NCBI GenBank assembly: GCA_902467875.1
Contig: CABQWP010000010.1
Coordinates: forward strand, 1 to 44,041
Direction of reading: 5' to 3'
Origin: an uncultured Collinsella sp.
GTDB lineage: Bacteria > Actinomycetota > Coriobacteriia > Coriobacteriales > Coriobacteriaceae
DNA: 44,041 nt
Every line of letters starts with the position of its first letter. Within the stretch, counting starts at the first letter, position 1. Both the position numbers and the translations under genes were made by a program. The notes beneath the pieces are model-generated. The model was not told the origin of the DNA. It did no database searches and worked only from the letters and a program-made list of their open reading frames with translations. Below, piece by piece: positions 25,101 through 33,400 of this stretch.

Positions 25101-26952
25101 TGCGGTCTTTACCGAGGATTCGCTCGCGCATCTGGTAAAGCCTGAGCGTCCGATTCGTGTCGTCGACCAGTGGATGTACCACAGCCGCCTGTACGCCGTC
25201 GCCCGTTTTGTGACGATGCGAAACGATCTGGACCTAATCCAGCTCAACTCTTTCGGCTGCGGTCTGGACGCTCTGACCACCGACCAGGTGCAGGAAATCC
25301 TTGAGGCCAGCGGCAAGATTTACACCGTGCTCAAGATTGACGAGGTGTCCAACTTGGGCGCCGCGCGTATCCGTATTCGCTCGCTCATGGCGGCGCTCAA
25401 GGACCAGGAGGCCGAGCGCTTGGCCGAGGCCACGGCTGCGGGCGAGGCCTACGAGCAGGGCGACGCCGCGCCGGTGGCGCCTTCCACGGATACTCCCGCG
25501 TTTGCGAGCCGTAAGTACACGTTTGAGGCGCAGCGTGAGAGTGCTTCGACCGCATGGCCCAAGGTGCCCTTTACCGAGCAGATGCGCGAGGAGGGCTACA
25601 CCATCCTGTGCCCGCAGATGGCGCCGATCCACTTTGACCTGGTCAAAGAGGTGTTCCGCGGTGCCGGCTACAACTTGGAACTGCTGCCCTCGACCGATCA
25701 CGACGCCGTCGAGGCCGGCCTGCGCTATGTGAACAATGACATTTGCTACCCGTCGATCCTGGTGACGGGCCAGATTATGGAGGCCATCGAGAGCGGTCGG
25801 TACGACCTGTCCAAGACGGCCGTGGTCATCAGCCAGACCGGCGGCGGCTGCCGCGCTACCAACTACATCGCGCTCATCCGCAAGGCCCTGCGCGAGAGCG
25901 GCCACCCCGAGATCCCGGTGATCTCGCTTTCGGCCGTGGCACTCGGCGAGGACAACCCCGGCTTTAAGATTACGCCGGCGCTGCTTAAGCAGGCCGTGTA
26001 CGCGGTGCTCTTTGGTGACGTGATGATGCAGATGCTCTACCGCTGCCGTCCGTACGAGGCAACGCCCGGTGCGGCGAACGCACTCTACGAGGAGTACATG
26101 GCGCGCGCTCGCAAGCTGGCGCCCAAGTTTAACCGCCACAACTACACCAAGCTGTGCCGCGAGGCCATCCGCGCGTTCGACACCATGCCGCTCGTGGGCG
26201 AGGGTACCAAGCCGCGCGTGGGCGTGGTCGGCGAGATCCTGGTCAAGTTCCATCCCACAGCCAACAACCACGTGGTCGATGTCATCGAGCGCGAGGGCTG
26301 CGAGGCCGTGGTGCCGGGTCTGCTCGACTTTTTCCTGTACTCCATGAGCAACGCCGAGCTGCAGAAGGACGAGTTGGGAAGCTCCGCTACCACGCGCGCT
26401 GGTATGCAGGCGCTCATCAAGCTCGTGGACTGGATGCGCACGCCGGTGGAGGAGATGCTTGAGAAGTCCCGCCGCTTTGAGGCGCCCGAGCGCATCGGCA
26501 CCATGGCCGACAAGGCCCGCACGGTGCTTTCGGTGTGCAACAACATGGGCGAGGGCTGGCTGCTCACGGCCGAGATGCTCGACCTGATCGATCATGGCGC
26601 ACCCAATATCATCTGCACGCAGCCCTTCGCGTGCCTGCCCAATCACGTGGTGGGCAAGGCCGTGATTAAGGAGCTGCGCCGCCAGCATCCCGAGAGCAAC
26701 ATCGTTGCGGTGGACTATGATCCTGGTGCGTCCGAGGTCAACCAGCTCAACCGTATTAAGCTCATGATCAGCGTGGCCAAGGAAAACATGCGCGCCGGCA
26801 AGGGCTTTAAGCTTGAGAAGGTGGCGCCGCTCGCGATGGACGAGGTCACCGGCCAGATGCGTGCCCACGACGGCTGCGTGAGCTGCGGTTCGGTCGATGA
26901 GAGCGCCGTGGCGTCGGTCGCTGAGCGCCTGGGACGCGGCATTAAGAAGTAG
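22165..26952 (+). CDS. Giant 2-hydroxyacyl-CoA dehydratase activase-like protein (two BadF/BcrA ASKHA domains, DUF2229, HgdB-like)
   Basis: A 1595-residue protein of the COG1924/COG3580 activase family. Residues 1-75 are an Ala-rich charged helical extension. The first ASKHA ATPase domain (about 88-345) starts LGIDVGST, with cluster-type Cys at C207 (GTCAGGTG) and C246 (SRCGVF). The second (about 403-670) has GIDAGSTTMK, C527, C531 and C566. A CGRCSNNC cluster (688-695) follows, then a DUF2229 region (about 755-980) with VGIPRAL, SVCYPAK and NCYNCP, and an HgdB-like C-terminal half (from about 1150) with NNDICYPS and QPFACLPNH. Activases reduce 2-hydroxyacyl-CoA dehydratases using ATP and a [4Fe-4S] cluster. 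The large fused forms have no established substrate. The gene is preceded by a TetR gene and followed by a strong terminator. Confidence 0.9.
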   Translation: MSKLVEGIKDRMVAAAREAAPAVVDAAQKAATAAAEKVAEAVADAKNATGETFVASEPATAAEPVAATAAHAPEGAIFNPENARGNLHLGIDVGSTTVKLAVLNDDNQIVYAKYQRHHTDVRACARDLFEGAATVLPTAQMTCAITGSGGLLLSQWLDLEFVQEVIASKRAVETLIPATDVAIELGGEDAKIIYFDNGIEQRMNGTCAGGTGAFIDQMATLLHTDASGLNELAANATTIYPIASRCGVFAKTDVQPLLNEGARPEDVAASIFQAVVTQTISGLACGRPIRGNVAFLGGPLQYLSELRHRFYLTLNLDEEHRIVPQNAHLFVASGAAMAHESNKLSTFPQLIEAIDALGDTQGAEVERLDPLFATDEDFVEFKGRHDTEVVPKGKLDGYTGRVFIGIDAGSTTMKAALVGEDGQLLHTWYGNNNGDILGTAKVIMADFYNHIPAGCTIGHVTTTGYGEALLIEALKADSGEIETVAHLRGAKAFLPGVEFILDIGGQDMKCLRVKDGVIEHIMLNEACSSGCGSFIESFAVSMNMDVRAFADAAIHAKAPVDLGSRCTVFMNSRVKQAQKEGATVGDIAAGLSYSVIKNALFKVIKLRDPKEIGSQVIVQGGTFMSDATLRAFEQLTGVHAVRPDIAGCMGAYGAALLARDRAGADGTSTILSAEDIAHLTVTQKHVRCGRCSNNCQLTVNDFGGGRRFITGNRCEKGAGHKKQKTEAPNLFKKKNDLLFNREVLSPDEAPRGTVGIPRALNMYENYPFWHAFFTRLGFSVQLSDQSSKKTYQAGIESMPSESVCYPAKMSHGHVMNLIDRDVDFIWMPCVRWERKEDPTAGNCYNCPIVMSYPTALALNIDEIREQNIEFLYPFVPYHDKTELKRRLYQVLAVDRVADAEAGRGRVRGPKITRSEVDAAVNAAYEADARFHEDIQTMGEEALKWVEDHGGHGIVLAGRPYHNDPEINHALPELISSFGFAVFTEDSLAHLVKPERPIRVVDQWMYHSRLYAVARFVTMRNDLDLIQLNSFGCGLDALTTDQVQEILEASGKIYTVLKIDEVSNLGAARIRIRSLMAALKDQEAERLAEATAAGEAYEQGDAAPVAPSTDTPAFASRKYTFEAQRESASTAWPKVPFTEQMREEGYTILCPQMAPIHFDLVKEVFRGAGYNLELLPSTDHDAVEAGLRYVNNDICYPSILVTGQIMEAIESGRYDLSKTAVVISQTGGGCRATNYIALIRKALRESGHPEIPVISLSAVALGEDNPGFKITPALLKQAVYAVLFGDVMMQMLYRCRPYEATPGAANALYEEYMARARKLAPKFNRHNYTKLCREAIRAFDTMPLVGEGTKPRVGVVGEILVKFHPTANNHVVDVIEREGCEAVVPGLLDFFLYSMSNAELQKDELGSSATTRAGMQALIKLVDWMRTPVEEMLEKSRRFEAPERIGTMADKARTVLSVCNNMGEGWLLTAEMLDLIDHGAPNIICTQPFACLPNHVVGKAVIKELRRQHPESNIVAVDYDPGASEVNQLNRIKLMISVAKENMRAGKGFKLEKVAPLAMDEVTGQMRAHDGCVSCGSVDESAVASVAERLGRGIKK

Positions 26953-26980
26953 CTGGCCTGCTATGGGCTGGATATGAGAC

Positions 26981-27020
26981 AAACGGGGGGTAGCCGTACC
27001 GGCTACCACCCGTTTTTGCT
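26981..27020 (+). terminator. Rho-independent terminator of the activase operon
   Basis: AAACGGGGGGTAGCCG and CGGCTACCACCCGTTT form a 16-bp stem with one mismatch and a TAC loop, followed by TTGC with the stem's own TTTTT. Confidence 0.88.
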
Positions 27021-27197
27021 GGACATATGTTGCGTAAACGCCCCGACTATCACCCTTTGCGAACTCAGATTTCGGAAGTATGCGGCAAAATCTGAATAGA
27101 CCGAGCACACCGAATATGTCCAAGCCCTGTACCTGCGGTTTTATTGGCGGAAAATCGGGGTGTGCTCAAGGGCTCCGGAATTTGCCGCATACTTCCG
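27021..27197. repeat. Nested long inverted-repeat element (REP/MITE-like)
   Basis: The outer pair CGGAAGTATGCGGCAAA (27073-27089) and its exact complement (27181-27197) enclose an inner pair GAGCACACC (27103-27111) / GGTGTGCTC (27159-27167). GGACATAT (27021-27028) also matches ATATGTCC (27114-27121). No transposase or terminal target duplication was identified. Confidence 0.7.
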
Positions 27198-27369
27198 CAA
27201 ACGACGTCTCGGTGGCACAAAAAATCGCCCACGGAACCCTGAGATAATGAACAGATGTAGCCGTTCGCCGCAAATTACCGTCCGTTTATAGAACCCACCC
27301 CCAGTGTGCAGCCCTCTTACGGTTGAATAAATACACATCTATGGAATTACGTAAGAGAGGACTGTTCCT

Positions 27370-28329
27370 ATGAGCTACAAGACCGTTTGCGTTGCCGGCG
27401 GCGGCGTGCTGGGAAGCCAGATTGCCTTTCAGGCTGCCTACTGCGGCTTCGATGTAACGATTTGGCTGCGCAGCGAGGGCAGCATCGGCCGCACCCAGCC
27501 CAAGATCGATCATGTGCGTGAGGAGTACATCGCTGCTATCGAGGGCATGGCGGACGGCACGGGCGAGTGGTGCGCCGGTATCGCCGATAGCGGCCAGCCC
27601 TTCGACAAGGAGGCGGCACTCGCTGCCGTCGAGCGTGCCTACTCCACGCTCAAGCTGGAGCTCGATCTTGCCAAGGCAGTGGCCGACGCCGACCTGGTCA
27701 TCGAGTCTATGGCCGAGGACACCCAGGCAAAAATCGACTTCTACAAGAAGCTTGCCCCGGTTCTCCCGCAAAAGACCGTCGTCGTGACCAACTCCTCCAC
27801 GCTGCTGCCGAGTACCTTTGCCAAGTACACCGGCCGCCCCGAGAAGTACCTGTCGCTGCACTTTGCCAATTCCATCTGGAAGAACAACATGACCGAGGTC
27901 ATGGCTCAGGACCAGACCGACAAGCGCTATTTCGATGAGCTCGTCGACTTTGCTAACGATATCCGTATGCTTGCCCTGCCCGTCAACAAGGAAAAGAACG
28001 GCTATCTGCTCAACTCCATGTTGGTGCCGTGGTTGCTTTCGGGCCTTGACCTGTACGTCTCGGGCGTGAGCGACCCCAAAAGCATCGACCTTGCATGGAC
28101 GCGTGGCACCGGCGCCCCCAAGGGTCCGTTCCGCGTATTCGACACGGTTGGTATCCAGACGGCCTACAACATCGTTATGCAGTATCAGAAGGTCCCGGGC
28201 CTGGTGAGCCCGCTGCTCAAGAAGATGATGATGCCCTACAACTTTAAGGCTATGGCGTCCGTCCTCAAGAAAATGCTCGACGAAGGTAAGCTGGGCGAAA
28301 GCTCGGGCGAGGGCTTCTTCAAGTACTAA
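27370..28329 (+). CDS. 3-hydroxyacyl-CoA dehydrogenase family protein
   Basis: A 319-residue NAD-dependent oxidoreductase. The Rossmann motif is VAGGGVLGSQIA (8-19). The ADLVIESMAED segment and the catalytic dyad region (His in LSLHFANSIWKNN, Glu in MTEVM) place it with 3-hydroxyacyl/3-hydroxybutyryl-CoA dehydrogenases, though the usual HFFNP loop is altered to HFANS. The C-terminal helical domain (from about 195) includes NGYLLNSMLVPWL and the GFFKY end typical of the family. GAGAGGA precedes the start. No thiolase or crotonase is adjacent, so its pathway (butyrate-type fermentation or fatty-acid breakdown) is not fixed. A terminator follows. Confidence 0.9.
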   Translation: MSYKTVCVAGGGVLGSQIAFQAAYCGFDVTIWLRSEGSIGRTQPKIDHVREEYIAAIEGMADGTGEWCAGIADSGQPFDKEAALAAVERAYSTLKLELDLAKAVADADLVIESMAEDTQAKIDFYKKLAPVLPQKTVVVTNSSTLLPSTFAKYTGRPEKYLSLHFANSIWKNNMTEVMAQDQTDKRYFDELVDFANDIRMLALPVNKEKNGYLLNSMLVPWLLSGLDLYVSGVSDPKSIDLAWTRGTGAPKGPFRVFDTVGIQTAYNIVMQYQKVPGLVSPLLKKMMMPYNFKAMASVLKKMLDEGKLGESSGEGFFKY

Positions 28330-28330
28330 C

Positions 28331-28369
28331 AATGATCCCTCGGGGACGGAGGAAAACGGATCATTTTTT
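28331..28369 (+). terminator. Rho-independent terminator after hydroxyacyl-CoA dehydrogenase gene
   Basis: AATGATCC (28331-28338) pairs with GGATCATT (28358-28365), ending in a run of six T. The loop contains a CCTC/GAGG minor stem. Confidence 0.8.
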
Positions 28370-28383
28370 GTCGCCAGCAGTGA

Positions 28384-28886
28384 GAAGATGGACCCAGAAA
28401 TAGAAAGGAGTGGCAATGGGCCGGCTCGGGCTTTGAGGACAAGTTACTGCAGGCCCAGAGCGATTTTTCGCTCAATGCGGGCCAGCACAGCGTGACGTAT
28501 CTGCCAAACGACGAGACGGCAACAACCGGTCGCTATCAGGTACTGCTGTACGACAACAACTTTGGTGCGGCCGAAAGCTATCCCAAGTTCGACTGGGGCC
28601 AGCTGGGCGTCGCGGTGGTGACCGACTACAGCAAGGGAACGCATTCGTTTGGGCGCATCTTTACGGTGGACGAGGCCGCGCGCACCTACGAGCTTGTGGA
28701 CCAGATGCAGTGCTGTTCTCGGGCTACGTACGCAGCGCACAGCGCGTCGGCAATTCGAACAGCATGCTCGTGGCATCGGGCCAGGCCAAGACCTGTACCG
28801 AGTACGATCGCTATGGACTGCCCATTGCCACCTACGAGATGGAAGCCGAGAAGTACATCTACCGCGTGTACAAGTACGAGTTGTAG
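28384..28886 (+). pseudogene. Aryl-sulfate sulfotransferase (AssT) C-terminal remnant, truncated and frameshifted
   Basis: The frame opening after the TGA at 28381-28383 reads EWQWAGSGFEDKLLQAQ, FSLNAGQHSVTYLPND, YQVLLYDNN and then SFGRIFTVDEAARTYELVDQM, which I recognise as the end of an AssT-type beta-propeller protein. At about 28710 the frame shifts: the next frame gives VLFSGYVRSAQRVGN, MLVASGQAKTCTEYD and ATYEMEAEKYIYRVYKYEL before TAG at 28884-28886. A single missing base explains it. The catalytic N-terminal two thirds, signal peptide and start codon are absent. AssT enzymes move sulfate between phenols outside the cytoplasm; this copy cannot. The family recognition is from memory of typical sequences, not a search. 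Confidence 0.72.
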
Positions 28887-28954
28887 CGCTGCGCTTGGTT
28901 GTGCCTGCGCCCCGTGGTTGTGCGCGCTCGCGCGGGGCCACCTCGCGTCCCGCA

Positions 28955-30094
28955 TCACTTCACGTCAAACTCCACGCGATCGAGTTCAGGCACGTTGAGG
29001 TCGATGAGTTTGCGGGCGACGTGGCGGTCGTGCGCCCCGAGCGCCTCGCTTGTCGTCACGTGGGCGACAACCTCGCGCTCGACGATGCCCTCTTCCTCGC
29101 CCTCGGTAGCCGAGGTCTCGACGGCGACGGTGTAATCGTTAAAGCCCGGCAGCACCGCCGCAAGCTCGCGCGTGGTTTCGGTGACGCCGTAGCCGTCCTG
29201 CACGCCGGCCTGCGCCGAGCCAATGGAACCCGCGGTCATAACGATGCAGGGGATGGCAAAGACTACCGTGCCCACAATAATGCGGCGGCGCACCTTGCGT
29301 GACAGCTCGTCGACCTCGGCGTTTTCTTCAGCAGTCACAATACCGTCGCCGTTAAGGTCGCGCTTGAGCGGCACGCGCAAAAGAAGCAGCACGGCTTCGG
29401 CAGCCAGTGCGATAAAGACCACGTTGATGCCAAACTCATAAAGCGCCGAGAGAAACAGTGACCCGCTTGCGATGGCGATGCCGTAGCCCGCCGCGCACAG
29501 GGGCGGCATGAGCGCGGTTGCCACGGCCACGCCGGCGATGAGCGTGGCGGGTTCCTGGTCGCGCGAGTTGCCCAGGCCACCCGCAAAGCCGCCCGCGAGC
29601 GCGACGGCAAGGTCCCACACGGTGGGCGTCGAGTTGTCGATAATGGCGGCCGTGGTGGTGCCGAGGGGCGAGAGCTTAAAGTACAACGTGGATGTGACCA
29701 GGCAAAAGGCCATTTGCAGCGCAAGACTGGCGACGGCTTCGACGGTAATCTCGCGGTCGAGCGTGGCGATGCCATATGCCATGGCAAGGACCGATCCCAT
29801 AAGCGGGCAGATGAGCATGGCGCCCACGATGGCGATGTCCGAGTCGATATCGAGGCCGATGCTTGCGATGAGCATGGCGATGATGAGGATGCACAGGTGA
29901 GAGCCGGTCAGGCGTGCCCCGTTTACAAAACGCTTGCGGATCACGTGATAGGGCGCGCGTCCCTCGCGAATGTTGAACGCGCGCTTTAAAAAGCGACCAG
30001 CCTGCTCGGCAGCCTCACTATGGGCAGGGCGGATGCCGTGGCGCCGGTGATGGCGTTCACGCAGTCGCTTGATCTGTTGTTTATCGAGTTCCAT
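28955..30094 (-). CDS. DUF389 family membrane protein with an EF-hand loop
   Basis: A 379-residue protein. Residues 1-65 are a basic soluble N-terminus. The DUF389 core (about 68-290) is six or so membrane helices with the characteristic GAMLICPLMGSVLAMAYG and LIAGVAVATALMPPLCAAGYG segments. Residues 246-257 (DLNGDGIVTAEE) match all positions of a canonical EF-hand calcium loop and lie in a soluble loop after a membrane helix. Another helix (about 275-293) and a soluble C-terminal domain follow. The start was set at the ATG behind GAGGTGG; the open frame continues 49 codons upstream, across the divergent promoter, with no membrane or family character. The function of DUF389 is not established. 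Confidence 0.85.
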   Translation of the reverse strand: MELDKQQIKRLRERHHRRHGIRPAHSEAAEQAGRFLKRAFNIREGRAPYHVIRKRFVNGARLTGSHLCILIIAMLIASIGLDIDSDIAIVGAMLICPLMGSVLAMAYGIATLDREITVEAVASLALQMAFCLVTSTLYFKLSPLGTTTAAIIDNSTPTVWDLAVALAGGFAGGLGNSRDQEPATLIAGVAVATALMPPLCAAGYGIAIASGSLFLSALYEFGINVVFIALAAEAVLLLLRVPLKRDLNGDGIVTAEENAEVDELSRKVRRRIIVGTVVFAIPCIVMTAGSIGSAQAGVQDGYGVTETTRELAAVLPGFNDYTVAVETSATEGEEEGIVEREVVAHVTTSEALGAHDRHVARKLIDLNVPELDRVEFDVK

Positions 30095-30401
30095 GTCCAC
30101 CTCGTTCCAGGGCGGTCCGCGCAACGCGCCCGTTGTTCTAACTCTACACCGTGACAGGCGGGGTGTCTGTTGGATGCGGAATCCGATAGGGCGGATGACG
30201 CGGGAGCAAATGCAAATCACAGGCTCAATTCCATCCCGCAAGAATATGATGTGCCAGCTCCTACATATGTGACGAAATTGTGAAGCACGAGAGCGCGAAT
30301 TTCAAAAAATCCGCTGGTGACCAATGTTGCGCAACAGAATTCAAAAATCGACAGCTACTGTTTGATACGTATGGATACATCCGTGTCAAAGGGAGAAAGC
30401 C
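30095..30401. other. 307-bp divergent intergenic region upstream of the surface-protein gene
   Basis: The region separates the DUF389 gene (minus) from the surface-protein gene (plus) and must hold both promoters. The right half is AT-richer (30270-30390) and ends with GGGAGAAAG, the ribosome-binding site 2 nt before ATG 30402. No convincing -35/-10 pair, terminator or small gene was identified. Confidence 0.6.
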
Positions 30402-33400
30402 ATGGCAAACTACAGTCCACAACACTTTGAGCCTCGGGCCAAGGCCGTCAACGTCAAGGGCGTTGCCAACCGCGCCGTCGCAACCGTTTTGACGGCGGGC
30501 CTCATCGCTCAGCCGCTCATGTCGCCGCTGGCGGCAATCGCCGCACCGTCAACCGATAACGGCGATTCTGTTCAGGGGGGGGGTAGTTCTGTAGAGAATA
30601 CCGTTGCCGCCGGTAACCAAGCGGTCGTAAAGACGGCTGCCCAGCTGGCCGAGGAGTCGGCAAAGCAGCTCAAGGACGCTCAGGCCGCCTACGATGCCGC
30701 CCAGAAGAAGGCCGACGCGGCGGGCCAGTCTCAAAAGCAGGCGCAGCAGCAAAAGAATCAGGCCTCGCAGGCTGTGAGCGACAACGAAATCGAGCAGAAC
30801 GCAGCAGAAGTCGCCGCGCTCCAGGAGAAGATTGACGAGCTCAAAGCCGCCGTCGAAAAGACCGAGCAGCAGCAGAAGAAGCTGGGCGACCTGAACGAGC
30901 AGCTCGATCAAGCCAACAAGAGTGTCGAGGATAAGACCCAGGCGCTCAAGGACGCCAAGGCAAAGCAGGACGAGGCCAAGAAGGCCCTCGATGATGCCCA
31001 GGCCAAGCTCGAGGCCATGGGTATGGACGAGTACGAGGCCGCCAAGAAGGCCGTCGAGGACGCGCAGGCAAAGCTCGATGACGCCAATAAGGCCGTTGCT
31101 ACTGCACAGGCCAATCTGGACCAGGCCAAGGCTGCCGAGGCTAGCGCCCAGCAGGAAAAGAAGGACACTGAGGCCGCTCTGACGACTGCCCAGGCCAAGA
31201 AGCAGGAGACTGCCGCTGCGCTCGCAGCCGCAACCACCGCGCGCGATAACGCCCAGCAGAAGTTCAACCAGGCGCAGGCCGCGCTCGATGCTGCCGTCTC
31301 GGGTACGGGTGTCGACCTGAGTGCGCTTGAGGCCGCCAAGATCGCTGCTGCTGGTGAGCTCAAGACCGCGCAGGCGGAGCTCAATGCCGCGACGGATGCC
31401 GACGCCACCGCACAGACAAATCTGCAGGCCGCCCAGGCTGCCGTCGCTGCCGCGCAGGAGAAGGCCAACGCCGCCAACGCTGCTGTGGCATCTGCCCAGT
31501 CTGCATACGATGCGGCAAACAAGGAGTACAAGGACGCGGCCAGTAAGCGTGACGCCGCGAAGACGGCATACGAGCAGGCCCAGCAGACCGAGGCCGACAA
31601 GAAGGCTGAGTACGACCGACTCGTCGAGATTCGTCAGCAGAAGAGCAACGAGTTCGATCAGGCTCGTGCTGAAGTAACCGACGCGCACAATGCATACGAC
31701 GCCGCAAACGCCGAGGTCGAGAAGCTTAACCAGCAGATTGCAGACCTAAAGTCCAACATGACCGTTGACCAGGAAGTCATCAGTCAGGGTATGTTCGGCT
31801 TCATGAACTACATCATCGGCGGCAGCCAGTTCACAGCCACGCAGAAAAAGAACGCCCAGGACGCCGTATCGATGCTGACCGGCGCCGCTGACAAGGCCGA
31901 ATGGTATGACAAGTACGTCGATCAGGACATGTCCCGCGACACCAACCCGCTCTCCTTGGAGCAGATGCGCAACGCCCTGACATATCTCGACACCCAGAAC
32001 AACCTCCGCAAGGCGAACGGCCAGTCGGCGCTCAGCGTCAGCCTCCGCATGACTGTGGCGGCAGCCCTTAATACATCATATTCATCGAACATCTGGGGAC
32101 ACTCGAACTGCTATTTCGACAACGGGGAGAATCTTGCCGGCGGAGGCGGCGCATATACCGGCGGCGAGACCGAGGATACACTCGGTTGGCCCTACACCGG
32201 CCTCTACACACAGGAGAAGGAGGCATTCGATAAGTACGTCGCGCAGTATGGCGACGAACTCGGCAGCCACCGATATGATTCCTATTACATCTACCAGAAC
32301 TACAACAGCATCTATCACGAGTGCGGGCACTATCTCAACATCATCGATTCAGCCACGGAAGCCATCGGTATCGCGACCGGTAGCGGTAAGAACACCGATT
32401 CCGAGGTAACCATCTTCGATTACAGCGCTGATAGCACTCAGGCTGATTTCACTGTCCCCGAGTTCAAGAAGCTCCTCAACGACTACATCGATTCCGCCTA
32501 CAATGCAGGCGGCACGCAGGAGCAGAAGGAGCAGCTGAAGCAGCTTCAGAGCAAGCTGGCAGATGCGCAGAAGAACTTCGGGACTGCTGGAACGGCTTAT
32601 TCTAACGCATTGGATAAGCAAGAAAGCGCGCGCGACGCCTATACCGCGGCCGACACGAACGTGAACACCGCCAAGGGTGAGTACGAGAAGGCCAAGTCCG
32701 GCACCGCCGCCGCTAAGACGGCATACGACGCAGCGAAGGATGCGCTCGGCGGAATCGACATCGAGTCCCTCAAGCAGAACCTCGATGCCGCCAAGGCCGA
32801 GGCCGCTACTGCCCAGGCGGCTCTCGATAAGGCAAACGCCACGCTTGCTGACAGCAAGACGAAGGCAGCCGAGGCCGCTGCTCACAAGGCGAAGGCTCGC
32901 AGCGCCCGCGACGCCGCCAAGGCAAAGTCCGATCAGGCCAACGAGGCGTATGACAACGCTACCGCTTCGGTCAAGGACCTTGCCGCCAAGTGCGATGCCG
33001 CCAAGACGGATCTTGCGAACAAGCAGGGCACGCTTAACGATGCCAAGAAGGCCGACGATGCCGCCCAGGCTGGTGTAGACAAGGCCCAGGCCGCAGATGT
33101 CCAGGCCGCGACTGCTCTTTTGGACGCCAAGCAGGCGGTTGCCGCCAAGGCGCAGGCTGTGTCCGATGCGCAGGCCAAGGCCAAGGCTGCTGAGGGTGAG
33201 CTGGCTACCGCGAACAAGGCCTTCGAGCGCTTTGCCGGCGCCCAGAAGGCGGTCGACGACGCCAAGGCCGCCTATGACGCTGCCGTGGCCAGTGTCGCCG
33301 ATGCCCAGAAGCAGCTCGAGGCCGCCAACGAAGCCGTCGTCGATGCGAACCTCGATATCTTCAAGGCCAAGGCAGAGCTTGCCAACGACGAGGCACTCAA

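Larger units (their letters stand above)
26953..27369. other. 417-bp intergenic region with terminator and structured repeat
   Basis: It contains the activase terminator (26981-27020), then a nested inverted-repeat element (about 27021-27197), then about 170 bp leading to the dehydrogenase gene. GAGAGGA precedes the ATG at 27370. No credible coding frame was seen. Confidence 0.75.

Noticed and set aside
22090..27123. Long open frames on the minus strand (about 450, 569 and 629 codons) opposite the activase gene
   Set aside because: They are rich in His, Arg, Gly and Ala with no motif, lack ribosome-binding sites, and are expected opposite a GC-rich gene with strong third-position bias. The plus-strand gene is well supported.
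27021..27369. Small protein gene in the long gap upstream of the hydroxyacyl-CoA dehydrogenase
   Set aside because: Short frames there run through the inverted repeats and lack ribosome-binding sites.
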